Shown here: piece after piece, positions 1-12,490 of the stretch
How the letters are laid out: every line of letters starts with the position of its first letter
Numbering within the stretch: position 1 is the stretch's first letter
DNA from: Certhia americana
Lineage: Eukaryota; Chordata; Aves; Passeriformes; Certhiidae
DNA: 64,000 nucleotides
NCBI GenBank assembly: GCA_018697195.1
Contig: CM031879.1
Location: forward strand, 39,707,715 to 39,771,714
Direction of reading: 5' to 3'
Program-made: the position numbers and the translations under genes
The notes under the pieces: generated by a model
Database searches by the model: none
The model's input: only the letters and a program-made list of their open reading frames with translations
Told to the model about the DNA's origin: nothing

Positions 1-2400
1 TTCTAATATATCCACCAAAAGAAAAAGTAAAATTATAAATATAACAAATGAAATGCCTGTAAACCTCACCGGTCCCAGTGAAGGAAAAATATGTCTAAAC
101 CTGTAAAACTAAGTATGTATTACTTAATTTCTGTTTGAGCACTACTATGCCATAGAAAATCACTTACTGTTTGTAGAGCAGTGTCATTTCAAGAACAGAA
201 AGTGTTTCTTTTGTTAAAAATAAAAAAACAAACCAATAAAAAATTAAACCAAAACCCCACATAGTCCAAAGTATTTGCAATATTATGCTTTTGTGGTTAA
301 TACTGACAGCATGGCTAACTGTAATACCTACTCTAGAAAAGTATTAATTCAAACTTAAAATTCAGTTAAGAAATATTATTTAGATCAAAATTAAGACTTA
401 GAGAATAAATCATCATTAAAGTGACAACAAATAATAAGATACAGTGAGGTAATTCTCCAGTGATTTTAACTTGTCTGATACACTGCAATAAAAAATAAGT
501 CTCAATTATCTGAAGAACTACAATTTGTGGTGAAACTTTAACCCTGTTTGAAGATGCTTTAGTACTTTTTTAGAATAAATTAAAGATGACAGAGTCATAA
601 AATGCATAAACTCTGGCAATTTGTTGAAGGAATCACAATTTCTTATTGTCAAATCTTTATTTATATTTGTGGCAATATGATCAATCAAAAAGATTCCGTT
701 TGGTATATTTATACATGAATAGTATCTGTTATCACAGTTATTTTCCATTTTCTGCTAGCTGTTAAAAATTAATTTCAGATAAGGGCTGCAAGAAACACGC
801 ACAACAATGCATAAACCTAGATGAAATCTAACTTTGATGAATTTAAAGTATTGCAGGAAGTCACATAACCCTCTGCCTAACAGGACTTCATTCCTTAACT
901 AGGAATAAAATTTTATTTATTTCTAAAAATTAAAAACCTAATTTTATATATGAAAGATATAAATTAAAACTAAAACTGAAACAAAAATGTCCCTGAAAAC
1001 ATAATTCTAGGGTTAAAACGAACTGAACTAGATTCTGTGTTGGAAAAATACGGTCGTAAGAAGTACTTCATTTGGGGGAAAGAAAGCCAATGGGTCGGAT
1101 TTTTTTTTTTTTTTTTCGTGAATAAATATGGTAGATGCCAAGAACATCATGTTAAGTAAACTTCATAAGCTAATAATCCATGGCTGCATGTTGGTGAGCA
1201 CTCTTGTTAATGATACATGTAGAATTTAGCTGCAAGGGGACATGAAGCTTTTCTTAATATCAGCTAAACAGCTGCTCGTGTTCCATTTTCAAAGATCTGA
1301 ACCCCATGGACAGGCATATTAGAAAGTTGTGATCACAGATGAAATCTAAGCTTTTTGATGGTCTTATTCAAATGTTATGATAATGTGTCTCAGGGAACAA
1401 GAACAACAGCACAAATTTGTGCACATGTATATATTAAGAAACATTGTTGTCCTTTATCTTTCATACCATTGTAAGTATCTTGTAAAATCTTGCAAGTTCT
1501 AAAAGAGGTCAGAAAGAGGTCTTGAAGGTATGAAGAGGCTTCACTAGATTCATGTGGATTCTAATATAAATTGAAAACATCTCAGTTTCAAGGTTCAAAA
1601 AATAGATGAGACTATTTCAGGAAATCAAAACCAAAAGCAGCAAAGAGGTAAACTGCATAACACTTATTCTCTCCCAGGCAACATATTCTGCCGTTACATT
1701 ATAAGAAGGATATTTCAACTTCAGATAAAGTTGTAAGGTCAGCTTATTGTCACATCACTGTTTTATTATTACACATCTGAATAAAAGATTGGGAAGAATG
1801 ACTGAAGAATAAAATTTCTCACACAGGAAAGTAGAAGAAATATAAGCCTTCTTTCCTTGAGTTCATTGTTAAAATTTGACAGATGCAAAGCAGAACAATG
1901 GACTGTCATTTTTACAAAAATCATTGTTCAGAGATAGATTGGTCTAATCAGCCTAAGCAAATTACAAGAAACATAATAACCTTAAAAGGACAAGAGAAAT
2001 TACTTCTGGGTGAAGATTTCAAATTGGGTGGGTGATCAGGCTAACTATACTTAGCAGTTCTTTCTTGAACTATCTGTAAAAAATACATCCTTTTCTTTGA
2101 TGTAACACTCTAACAGTAACAAATAAAAGAATTATTTTCTTGACTATTTTAAACAATAAGAATTTATTAAAAACATCAGAAAACTCCCCGGTTTCACCAA
2201 TATCAGTGATCTCACAGGAAGTTGTAACTTATATGTGTCCACTCCAACAGTCATGATTATGCAGTGATCTTATTTAATATCATGCAAAATAGAGGTTAGA
2301 TAGTGTCTCCCTAAAGGTTTAAAACACAATTCTGGTACTGTATGTATTTTCACAAGTAGTGGGATGATTACAAGTGAGTTAGCAGGTTGAGGCAATGAAG
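1..2400. other. AT-rich non-coding sequence, no gene seen
   Basis: I see no coding region, RNA gene or recognisable mobile element. Open frames are short, start in arbitrary places and resemble no known family. The only distinct object is a 17-base T run listed separately. The interval is probably intronic or intergenic. Confidence 0.6.
1100..1116. repeat. poly(T) tract, 17 bases
   Basis: An uninterrupted T run. There is no adjoining retrotransposed body or target-site duplication that I can see, so slippage expansion is likelier than a retroposon tail. Confidence 0.9.
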
Positions 2401-2760
2401 AGCCTACAGCTAAATTGTGTAACATGGCATTATAGTTAGTTTGACCATCTGGACTAAGTGCAATCCATGCCGAGGTTCCAGAAGGGACAGCAGTTCTCTC
2501 TGGGCTGGGGGCAAAGGAGAGAATTCATGGCAGGCAAAAGTGCAGGCTCTGGCAGGCAGAGCCAGACCTGCTTCCCCAACCAGGCACAGGGCATTCTGCA
2601 GACACCATGGCAGCCTGAGCCCCAGGGCTGGGCAACTCCATAGCAAGGGTGAGGATCTGACCTGGTGAGGGGAACCTGTCTCACAAAAGCCTGGAGTAGT
2701 TTAATTCTCCCCAAATGATGAACTCAGGCTGAAGTTGGGTCAGGACATCAGCCTGGACTT
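2401..2760. other. G+C-elevated non-coding patch, origin unknown
   Basis: Base composition rises clearly above the AT-rich flanks, with many CAG, CTGG and GGCAGG words, but there is almost no CpG, so this is not an unmethylated CpG island. Several overlapping open frames of about 60-86 codons exist on both strands simply because stop codons are rare in this composition; none resembles a known protein. The sharp edges and old, CpG-depleted look would fit an ancient inserted element such as a decayed LTR, but I recognise no family. It could also be a decayed exon or a regulatory region. Confidence 0.45.
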
Positions 2761-5700
2761 ATCTGAAACATTTTTTTTTTCAACTACAGAAAAAAACTAC
2801 ACTTGAACCTTTGGTAAGCCCAACAGAGGGAAGCTGGCAAAGAAAAAAACATGGAAAAAATAATAATAAAAACACCCAAAACTAAAGGGGTTCAGTAAAA
2901 GATCCAGCAGCCATAGAAAAAGCAAGGACAGGAAATTACATCAAGACAAGAAAAAATCTCTGTTGGCAGCAAAGGAATGAGCTGTAAAACTAGAGGGCTG
3001 GTGACTGACAAATTAGTTTTGGCTTCACATAGATAATTTAAAATATGATGATGTTTCGCAGTGGTTTGAAAGCTTTCTTTGTATATGAGTGCCTTGTAAG
3101 CACTGATGCAAGCTGCACAACCCCAGTATTTTGGATGCTCCTATCTGCACTGCTTGAAAAAACAGGGTCTTCTGCTGGAGTGGGTTTTCCAGTGAATTTT
3201 CTCTGAAAGAAGTCTTGCTTTGACTTGGCAGTCAAAACCAAACAGAATAAATGAGAAGGTTCAAAGTGTTGTTTCAGAAGTGCATTATTGCTCCAAACTA
3301 AAATGCTAATGAAGATTGATCTTCTGTCAAATGCAAATGTGGGGAAAACTAGAACTAGTACTAGACAAACATTCTTATCAACATAACTTTACCCTGCATT
3401 TCTATTGTAGGGCTGTCTCGAGAGAAACTGTGGACTCTGTTCATCTTCTAAGAGCATGGAACTTCCACTCTGCATTCAAATAATGGCAACAGATACTGGC
3501 TCAAACTCATGAAACTTGGAGAACACAAACAAATCATATTCAAAATCAGCAGACTTTAATGTTTTATTAGATACCATAGAACTAGATCATTTAAGTTTAG
3601 AATGAGATGAATGCAAAGTACATTACTCAAATACATTAAAGAAGAAATAATTGATTAATCCGAGAAGAAAGTTGTAAAATTGACACCAAAAAATGAAATA
3701 ATTTTAAAATAAATTAACTTATCTACATAATGAGATATATTTCCTACTATTCCTACTCTCCATTTTTGCTACTATTCAGTTTTGTCAGCAGTGTATTATT
3801 TATGAATTTGCATTATGAGCAGCATACATAGTTCTATTGCTAGAGAAAACTATGAAGAAAAATTACTGTTTCTCTTTCCCTACCTTTTCTTTCAACTTTC
3901 TGTTAACAGAGACATCTACCAGCATAGTAATTTTAAAAACTACCAGTTAGTAAAACCAGAACCACAAAGCTATAAACCTAGCACTTACAGAACTACAGAC
4001 AGGGTTTCTTTAGTGATTTGGTATGAAAAAATCCAATTTCTGTATGCTTTATATAATTTCAGAAAAATACGCAGTTAGCTGAATGTGAGACACTTTCCCT
4101 GAAAGAAATTAGGCAGTTATCTAAGAAAGTAGAGACATACTACTCCTTCATAGTAAATTAAATTTTCTGACCTCCACAAAACAAGACCACAAGCAGATAT
4201 ATACATTCTTATAATAATTAGGAGAAATCTCATAAATAATAAAGACAGTGTGGCTTTTTAAATGTCATTTCCAGAGTTCATTCAGAGAAATTATATCTTG
4301 AAAATTCATACACTGACTACTTAAATTTTTGAGGTTACTGAACTTAGTTTCTCTCTGAAAATTCTCTCTTTTGTACCTCTGCCCAACAATTAAGTATATA
4401 TGGGGAGAAAGTGATTGAAAATAGAAGATTGGTGAAAAGAAAGAAATTAAGTTGGTTTTAGAATTTTTTGTGCTGAAATAAAAACCTTACAACCTTGCTG
4501 GGAAAAGCTAAAAATACTCAGTGTGGGAAATTTCACATATATGTGTTTGCTTTGAGTTGTTTTCTGTCTGCAAAAAAGAAATGGAAGTCTCTCAAATTAG
4601 ATAACAGAATACTGTTGAAGTCTGATAAGCTTTTTTCCCATAGGCTTGGCCCTCCTTGTAAGGGAGGAAGAGAGATGAGAAGTTTGGAGATTGTAAAATA
4701 CAACCTTGTGAAGGAGTGTGCTTGCATCAGATCTTTTTCTTTAATGTGAGGCTGGGCAGGGTGCTTGCATTTTTTGCCCCTGCTAAATTGGAGTTAACTT
4801 AGCAGTGCATGTGTCCCTATTCCGCCAGTGTAGTGATGGAATAAAATCTTCTCTTTACACTTCAGGTGTGGATTTTGGCCTTCTTGGTAACCTTCAGATG
4901 TTAGTTTCATGTGGTATATTTTACATTTTGTTACAGAGATGGCTGCTTTTTTAGAATTGGATAAGCAATAACCAGCATTCAACTTTATGTACGTTTGAAA
5001 AATATTTTGCAATGAAAAGTGTTTTTAACATGTGAAATACTACACAGGTGATTGTCTAAAATGATTTTTAGAAGACAAGAGAATTGGGTATGATGTTATT
5101 TCCAAATCGGAAACAGAAAGCAGAACATGGTTTTCTATCACTGTCTCGATTATCCCTCATTATTTCTAATAATCCCCTCTTTTATTAGTTGTGAAGTCTA
5201 GTAGAAACTTAATGTAATTAAAAAATTAAATGTTGATTAAAGATGGATCCACAGGTATCTTACTTCACCACCAATGTGTGTAAAAATCTATTTTTACTTG
5301 GAACACAATGTTTGCAACAAACCTTGGTGTCCTGAAGGGAACAATAGTAGTGCTCTGTGCTTTCTGATACATCTGAGAATCTTTAGAAAGTCTTATCATT
5401 GTAATTTAATTTCAGTTAATTTCTCCTTGAAAATCTCTTTTGTTATTACTTAAATTATGTAATAATCATATTACTAGTTTATATATTAGGAAAAATTGTC
5501 CATACCATGGTAATATTTAAAGCAAAATATGATTTTTCTGAATCTAAAAAAATATCTTCTTTACTGCTTAGCTGCAAAATACAGGGATTTTTTATAACAG
5601 AGGGATCATATGCAGGTATACATATTATCTGTCTATTTGGAGTACTATCTTTTCTATTTGGAATTCCTATGGCCAAAGAATGATGTAATTTTAAAAAGTC

Positions 5701-6109
5701 TTCTGAGCAAATAATTTTAGCCAGTTATATGAAGGAGGGGAAGTGAAAAATGTCAATAATAAATAATACTTATGTAGATACCAAGAAAGATTGCAAATTA
5801 AGTAAAAAATGTTCACCTTTAAATATACCTATTCAGATACACTACAAACATTCTGATTTTAAGTATTTTACTTTGTCCATTAATTAACTAAACATCTGTT
5901 CTTTTCTTATATTTGGAATTATTTTTCATTTTTAATTTAGTTTTAATATTTAAAGCACATTGTATTTATATAGCTCACAAATAAATAAAAATATAGTATA
6001 TTTTCTTTTGTTCCTCAAAATTGCCAGCAAATTGATAGATGGAAGCAAAACTAGCCACAAAAAACAACTACAGAGCAGGGGCTTTGAAATGATATTATGA
6101 GATATTCAC
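2761..6109. other. AT-rich non-coding sequence, nothing recognised
   Basis: No gene, RNA or mobile element was recognised. An 87-codon frame at 3815-4078 on the plus strand has no recognisable domain and is treated as chance. Confidence 0.55.
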
Positions 6110-6350
6110 TTTTTTGAGAATGATTTCTGCTTTCCAAGTAAGGAAGTGCCTGCTTTTCAGCCTGGGATTAATCACCACTTTAGACAGACTCTTGGGCTTA
6201 ATGTTTCTCATTAATTAACTCCAGGCATACCCTGTGGGAATATTAGGTACCTAGACTCTCATTAGTCAACAGAGTGAGGGCAGAGTATTTGGTCTTCAAA
6301 CTGTTTTGCAAAGGAGGCCACTTCTCTACACAGGGCAAGATTATTGCCTG
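6110..6350. promoter_or_regulatory. possible conserved non-coding element
   Basis: This stretch is more complex and less homopolymeric than its surroundings. It carries a GGATTAATC motif near 6166, which overlaps a K50-type (OTX/bicoid-like) homeodomain core on both strands, and ATTAATTAA near 6211. Such clusters are common in vertebrate developmental enhancers. This is inference from motif content; conservation cannot be judged from one genome. Confidence 0.2.
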
Positions 6351-7440
6351 CCTACAGAGAACATCTGCTTTTTAACAGAGTATATAGTTCCCTAATGTCC
6401 AACTTTTGAGGCCTAAAATAGAATATAGCTTCCTTTACAGTCCAGAAATGTGAGAAAATATAGCATTTTTATATTGAATTTGCTGTACTTTTCAGAAACA
6501 TCAGAAATCTTTTCACACTCATCAAATTCCTTCTGCGACAGTATTTATACAGAAAAAATTTGTGGACATCCAATCCCAGTCAAACTTACTTGTAGGGTTT
6601 CAGCCAAGTTGATGGAATATACAGATTTGTCAATACTATAAATAATTTTTCAAAATCCTCAAAAACTAGAATTACAGGTATTAAGAGAAAATATGTGCAG
6701 ATAATCCAGTGATGAAGGCTGTGTTTCTGTACATCACTGATACATTTTCTTAAAACTGTGAATGTTCTAAACTACTTAAAGGCAAATTTTGTTAGTTTTA
6801 TCTCTGTATAAAAAGCTTTTTGTATTCAAATCCCAGGTGAAAGGGAAGGAATTCTTAAATCTCAAACCTTACTGGACATGAAGAGAAAATAGCACGTCTC
6901 AGACAACCAACTAGGGTGATGTAGATTTATTTATGCACATAGACACAGATGATTAAATATAATTATGTATCTAGAAATCAGCTTCACCTCATATAGTTCC
7001 AACAGTTTAATTGGAATTAAGACACATGAGACTGTGCCTTATTGATTCATTAACAACTGCATCAAGTGTACTGTCAAGCATAAGGCTAAAGTTTGCATAC
7101 TTCCAGCCTCCTGAGAGATTTATTATTAAATCACTTCTAAAATATTCAATGTAGGTCATTCCATACCATATGGAATAGAATTATTTCATATGTCTTAGAG
7201 AAATAACAACTTTGGAAAGTCCTCCAATTATTGAAAACAATTCTCAGGGTGGAAGATGGCAAGCGATAGAAAAAGTCAGGTAACTGGACACTCAAAGACA
7301 AGGAGCTGGCAGCACTCATATTTTAACAAGCTGTGAGGGAAAAAAACACAGGGGCTCCTTTCTTCGGTGTCCCTTCTCAGAGGCACTAGCTCAGGATTTT
7401 ATTTTGTATTTAGTAATTGCACCAAGATTAAAGTATTTTA
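6351..7440. other. AT-rich non-coding sequence, nothing recognised
   Basis: No coding or structural feature was recognised. The 63-codon plus-strand frame at 6450-6641 looks like chance. Confidence 0.5.
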
Positions 7441-8120
7441 AGGACCAAGATGTCTGAGACTGCAATGGAAAGCTGCTGCCAAGCTGGTGAGGAAACCTGA
7501 TGTGACTGTGTGAGTGTGAAGGGTGTAGCTGCCACAGAGCCTCAGTCCCAGCTCAGGCAGTGCCAGGGTGGCTGCCAGAGTGGCTCCTGCACAGCTGGAC
7601 AGGGAAGTTTCCTTAACATGTAAGTCCTTTATCAGGACTAACCTAAAGGCAGGTTTACACAGACAGGTCCACTGCCTACCTGATACCCTTGCCTGGACTT
7701 TGGAACTACTCCCAGCTCATCCTGCTTTGAGGGTTGCTAGCAAACTGAAAATATATACCAGCTTAGAGAAAGCAAGATACTTTTCCACTTCAACAGCCAG
7801 CACTAGCACGGGGGCTGTGAGCCACATTTGCACTTCTACAGTCAGTGCTGAGGCCCTCACTCATCCCAGTCAAGCCAGCCCCTCCCAGCTGCTGTTTTTA
7901 TGGGACATGCATGGTTGTCTCCCCTCTGTCAGATTGTCAAAACCCTTATCCAATTAAGTTGCTGCCACTGAGCCCCCTCCTACCTCTGGTAATTAACCCC
8001 CCTGGAGTGCCTACACCCTGGGTGGACACTGGCTGCTGACACCAAATCAACCCACACTAACCTCACTGGTAGCTGGCACTAGTCTTTGCAGTACTCACTT
8101 GCACGGAACAGATGAGATTA
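7441..8120. other. G+C-elevated patch containing a 129-codon open frame
   Basis: This is one of the most G+C-rich parts of the window, with almost no CpG. It holds one of the two longest open frames here, plus strand 7568-7957, 129 codons, rich in Ser, Thr, Ala and Leu. I see no signal peptide, domain or motif, and no family comes to mind. A second overlapping frame covers 7845-8039. The low stop-codon density follows from composition, so the frame is not evidence of a gene. An old LTR or other inserted element, or a decayed exon, are alternatives. The function is unknown. Confidence 0.4.
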
Positions 8121-10450
8121 CATGGAAAGACAGTTAAGAAAGGATTTCAGCAGGTAAGAGAGATGGTCAGATGCAGGACTTGCTCAGATAAACATACCGA
8201 TATGCAGTGTTTTATATGGAATGGGCACCTTCTATATCCCTGACCTCTTCCCTTAAATAAATATTCCTTTACAAACTTTGCAGAGCTTCACAGATCCTGT
8301 AAAAAATACCAAATCCTCAAGTTCATCTTATTTTCCCTTTCTTATCAGTTGCAAAGACCACATGGCCTTCTCTAAAGCTCTGCCTGGGATTTTGTAAAGG
8401 TCTGCCAATAACTAGCTGTGGACTTTTGGACTCTGCAATTATTTCTGTTATCCCCTGATGTCTAAAATGTTTATGTTGCTCTGCGTTCTTTTTAACACTG
8501 CCCTGTTTACTTATTAGTCCCTTTTACATTGAAAAACCCATGATTATCAGACACCTCAACTAAGAAGATGCTTTCACTTATAATTTTTCAGCCTTATTTG
8601 CTGAATTCCAGATTACCAATCTGCCATTTTGACTTCCACCTCTTTCAACAGTGCTCAACACAAAGCCTCAAAAGGAAAATAAATTTTTGTTCAGCAGAGG
8701 AGACAATTGTACCTGTCTCTTCATAAACAACTAAGCAGTTTCCCCATGACCATCCATCCAGTTATTGTTCCTGTTTTGCAACCTCTCTACAGTTTATTAT
8801 TGTTTTCTCAGTACTCATACCAAACAGACATAGAGTCTGTTAGTATTTCAATTTGTAATGCAAACACTGACATTTATCATTGGCTAGTTTACTTGAAAAA
8901 CCAAGGAATCACTGCTTTTCTCTATTTCTGTAAGTGTTTTCTTATATCCCGTTAACAAGCTGATACCTTCTGGATGCCAAATGATCAGACTTAACATTGT
9001 TAAGTCAGTTTTCTGCCTACATTTCCTTTGTGCCTTTTTCCCTTCACATGTGTCAACCATAGGCTCACTTAATGAGCCCCTTACTTACCTTATCTCACCC
9101 AGACTTTGTATCACCTTTCTGAATCCAAGACTTCTGCTTAAAATTTCCTCCACTGAATTATTTTTATCCAGTACTCTCTCAAATTACCTTACCTTTCATT
9201 TTTTTTCTTTCTTACAGAAAGGAAATTAAATAATACCACATATAATCCATGAATTAATGCAACAAAATACACTTTGCAGAAGAGGTATCCTGATTTAATT
9301 ATCTTTCAGTAGACTACTATCTGTTTTGCTAATGCTGTCTTTTTTACTGTATCCAGCCTGATTTTACAGGAAAGCCATTTCCCTCATTGATTTGACAAAT
9401 CAGTCTTGAAACAATGCTTTTAATTACTCTGTTTGAAAGAGTATCAAAGTGTCTTTATGCTATGACATTGTAGAAACAACATGATGAACAATAATAAAAG
9501 AAAGGCAAAATCACTGAAACACTTTATGAAAGGAGGTAACTGTACCTCTAACATAAAAAGTAATTTTGTATTAGGAATTTTAAAATTACTCTGATTCAGA
9601 CATTTTGAAATTCATATTTTAAGTTACTATACAGTGACTTCTCTTGTTGACCTGCCCCAATTTTCATATCTTTGCTTAGGAAGAGGTCCAAGGCTTGCTT
9701 TGTTTTATTTCTTTTTAACATCAAACTACCATAAAATTATAGTTCAGCAGAACAGCCATGTTAACTCATTGCTAAGTCTGGGAGAAGGAAAGGATATTTT
9801 TACATCTGGATCCTTTCTGTTATTCCCTACAATCTTGGTCTTATTCATCCCATCAGACCTCTGTTAATCAAACACGACATCCATCTGGATAGCATATTGA
9901 AATTCTTTTTGTCTTGCATCCCAAGTATAAAAAAGTAGGATACCATGAGTACAGTTACTTATTGCAGAGTAAGAATGGCAGTCAACATGTATTCACTAAG
10001 CTCATGTAAGATGAAAATCAGAAATAGTCACAAATCCTGCAGCTAACTGTAGTTTTAGGGGTTTTCTTCTCTAATTCCTTAGCTGAAAAATGTCATGAAT
10101 TGTATTTTCTTCCTTAACATCAAAATTTCATGAGCACAAAAAGGCTATCAAACTTTTTTTAACAAAAAATTGAGGGAGTCAAACATATTATGTTAGATAC
10201 TGTTTTAAGGACCTTAAATTATCATAAATGTTCATGTTGAGCTGGACATATGACAACCAGAGAAGATTTTGTTCTTCAATAATAACTAATGGAGTTCAGA
10301 CTAGACAAGGCATTTAAGATGTTGCTAGATATCTACATACAGTCACGGATATTGCACTCAGTATCTCATGGATCAGAGGTCATTGTCACACATGGGTGAG
10401 AACACAAGTGTTCCTATAAAATTGGAGCTCAAGAAAAAATATTAATAAGG

Positions 10451-10469
10451 AAAAAAAAAAAAAAAAAAA
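10451..10469. repeat. poly(A) tract, 19 bases
   Basis: An uninterrupted A run with no associated retrotransposed body that I can recognise. Confidence 0.9.
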
Positions 10470-11000
10470 GGTTTGCATTTATTATTTTTTGAGGCAAAGG
10501 AGTAAAACTAAGGTAACACTGCTTGTTCTTATGTGCATAAATATTCCTTAGCATGGACAATTAAATATTTTATCAATAAAACATGTTACTCAAGTCACTG
10601 CATATACTATATCCAGCAGTACTGCAGTCAATAATCATATACATGATTTGCAGGTATTGCCTAAAATTTTGACAAAATTGTCAACTAAAGAGACATGAAG
10701 ACAAAATTAATGTGCAATTTTGTTAATATTACTTATTTCCCTACTAAAATTATGCCAGTCATTATGTGATCAACTACTCTAGCTTTCTAAATTAAGTGCT
10801 GCACACTGTTTAATATAAATAGTGTGTTTTACATATCATTTTTAATTTTCTATAATCCCATTTCCAAATTAAAACTGTAAATCTGTCTCTGCTTTGTAAC
10901 TTAAATAATCGTTTAAATCAAAGTAAGAAGACATAGTAATGCAGAACTCAGACTTGAGATTTTCATACTACAAAATGTATGTATTTGTTAAAGCTTTTTC

Positions 11001-11019
11001 TTGACCTGTTACAGGTCAA
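11001..11019. promoter_or_regulatory. perfect palindrome with two everted AGGTCA half-sites
   Basis: Nine-base arms TTGACCTGT and ACAGGTCAA flank a single central T. The arms contain TGACCT and AGGTCA, the nuclear-receptor half-site, in everted orientation with a 5-base spacer. The palindrome is seen directly. Receptor binding is only inferred, and a 9-base inverted repeat can arise by chance in 64 kb. Confidence 0.3.
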
Positions 11020-12199
11020 TACCAAGGAACTTCTAAAGACTATCCATTTTAATGTCAGGAAATGGTCTCCTAGTATTAAGGAAAATATAAATTTATAGAA
11101 CCAAAATTCCATATTCTATTTGCATATTCAATCAGGAATTTAAATCATAATCTTCTTAAGAACAATAGTTACTGCGTAATCTGATTAACTGTTGTTTGTT
11201 TGTTGGGTTGTTAGGGGTTTGTTTTAAGTTTTAAATTTAAGGATTTGAAGACTACTCAGATCTTTATTTCCAAATAATCCATGAAAAAACAATCACAGCA
11301 ATGAAAGGTGGAGTGAAAATCCATTTGGCGAATCCTTCCACAATCCTGGCATTGTTAATAGAATTTATCAATTGCTTATCTAACATACCAACTGTGTAAT
11401 AATAGTGAAAGAAGTTCAGCTTTTGGTCACAGTGCTGTATTACCAGATCAGTGTAATGATTCTCGCTAGTCATGAAAGAAAAGATGAATCACTAGAATAA
11501 AGGAAATCTAGACATTAAATTTTCATTTACTTAAAGATGAGATTAATCTAAATATATGTATGTGTGTATGTGTATATATATATTTAATGTAAACACACAA
11601 ACATGTTGTTCAATAAGTTCAATAAACATAGTATTTATAAGTAAGATGAGGTTATTTTAAAGAACAGAACTTCCAGTTTCCATTTCACCTGTTTTGACAC
11701 TTCACATAACACTTTGAAGAGATAAAGAAATATAACTCATTTTCACACATATGTCAGCAGAAATTAAATTGTTACCATTGGTATTTTTATTCAGATTTTC
11801 TCTTTTGTCAAAATTATATTCAATAAGATAAAAGGGTTAGGTTAAATTAGAATAAACTGTTTTTCCCCTCCCCATCCAAGAAGGTAAGTCTCTTAATATT
11901 TCTCTATATCCTTTGATATATGTTCTAGTTAGAAGCACTGCTTCTTAAGAATCTGACGCACTAAGGTTTTGTAAGCTAGATAGAAGTGGTGAAAGCATAA
12001 GAAACACCACAAAATGTAAATATTTATGCAAGGATTTTATTAAATCTTGGGATTATGAGAATTACTGTACTCTACATCACCTCAGAAACCTTGTCATTGG
12101 TTTGGAGTTTTTTCTGGAGAGGAATTAATCATTGTAAGATGACTGTGGTATAGTTGCTAATAAATGTGCTGCAGCTGCAGCACAGTTTTGAGGCAGAAA

Positions 12200-12354
12200 T
12201 TTCAATGAGGATTATGTGCATATGCATATATGTATGTGCATGTATACATATCCATAGTTATATTGGTAAACCTACCAATGTATACATTGAATACCAATAT
12301 ATACATATGTTTCAATATATTGAGATATATATTTCTATATATAGAGACATATTT
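12200..12354. repeat. imperfect TATA/TGCATA low-complexity sequence
   Basis: A run rich in alternating purine and pyrimidine (ATGCATATATGTATGTGCATG-like words, then TATATA-rich sequence). It is probably a degenerate dinucleotide microsatellite. The open frame across it, rich in Ile, Tyr and Cys, is an artefact of the repeat. Confidence 0.6.
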
Positions 12355-12490
12355 GGGGTTTTGTTGTTGTTTTATGAGTTGTGAAGTCTTTGGATTTTTT
12401 GGTGTGTGAGTGGGGATTTTTTTTTTGGGGGGGGGGAAGTTGTGGGTTATGGGGTGTTTTTTTGGTTGGTTTTGTTTTGTTGGTTTTTTT
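12355..12490. repeat. G/T-rich low-complexity block with G-quadruplex potential
   Basis: The plus strand is almost purely G and T over more than 100 bases, with T runs, TTGTTG words and G runs. At 12427-12454 a run of ten Gs is followed by AAGTTGT, GGG, TTAT and GGGG, which meets the usual four-tract G-quadruplex pattern with loops of seven bases or fewer. A GGGG just upstream at about 12412-12415 could add a tract. Confidence 0.7.

Larger units (their letters stand above)
8121..12200. other. AT-rich non-coding sequence
   Basis: No gene or mobile element was recognised. The interval holds a 19-base A run and a perfect palindrome near 11.0 kb, both listed separately, and a short imperfect TATG/TGTA-rich stretch near 11555-11590. 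Open frames of 69-82 codons lack recognisable features. Confidence 0.55.
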
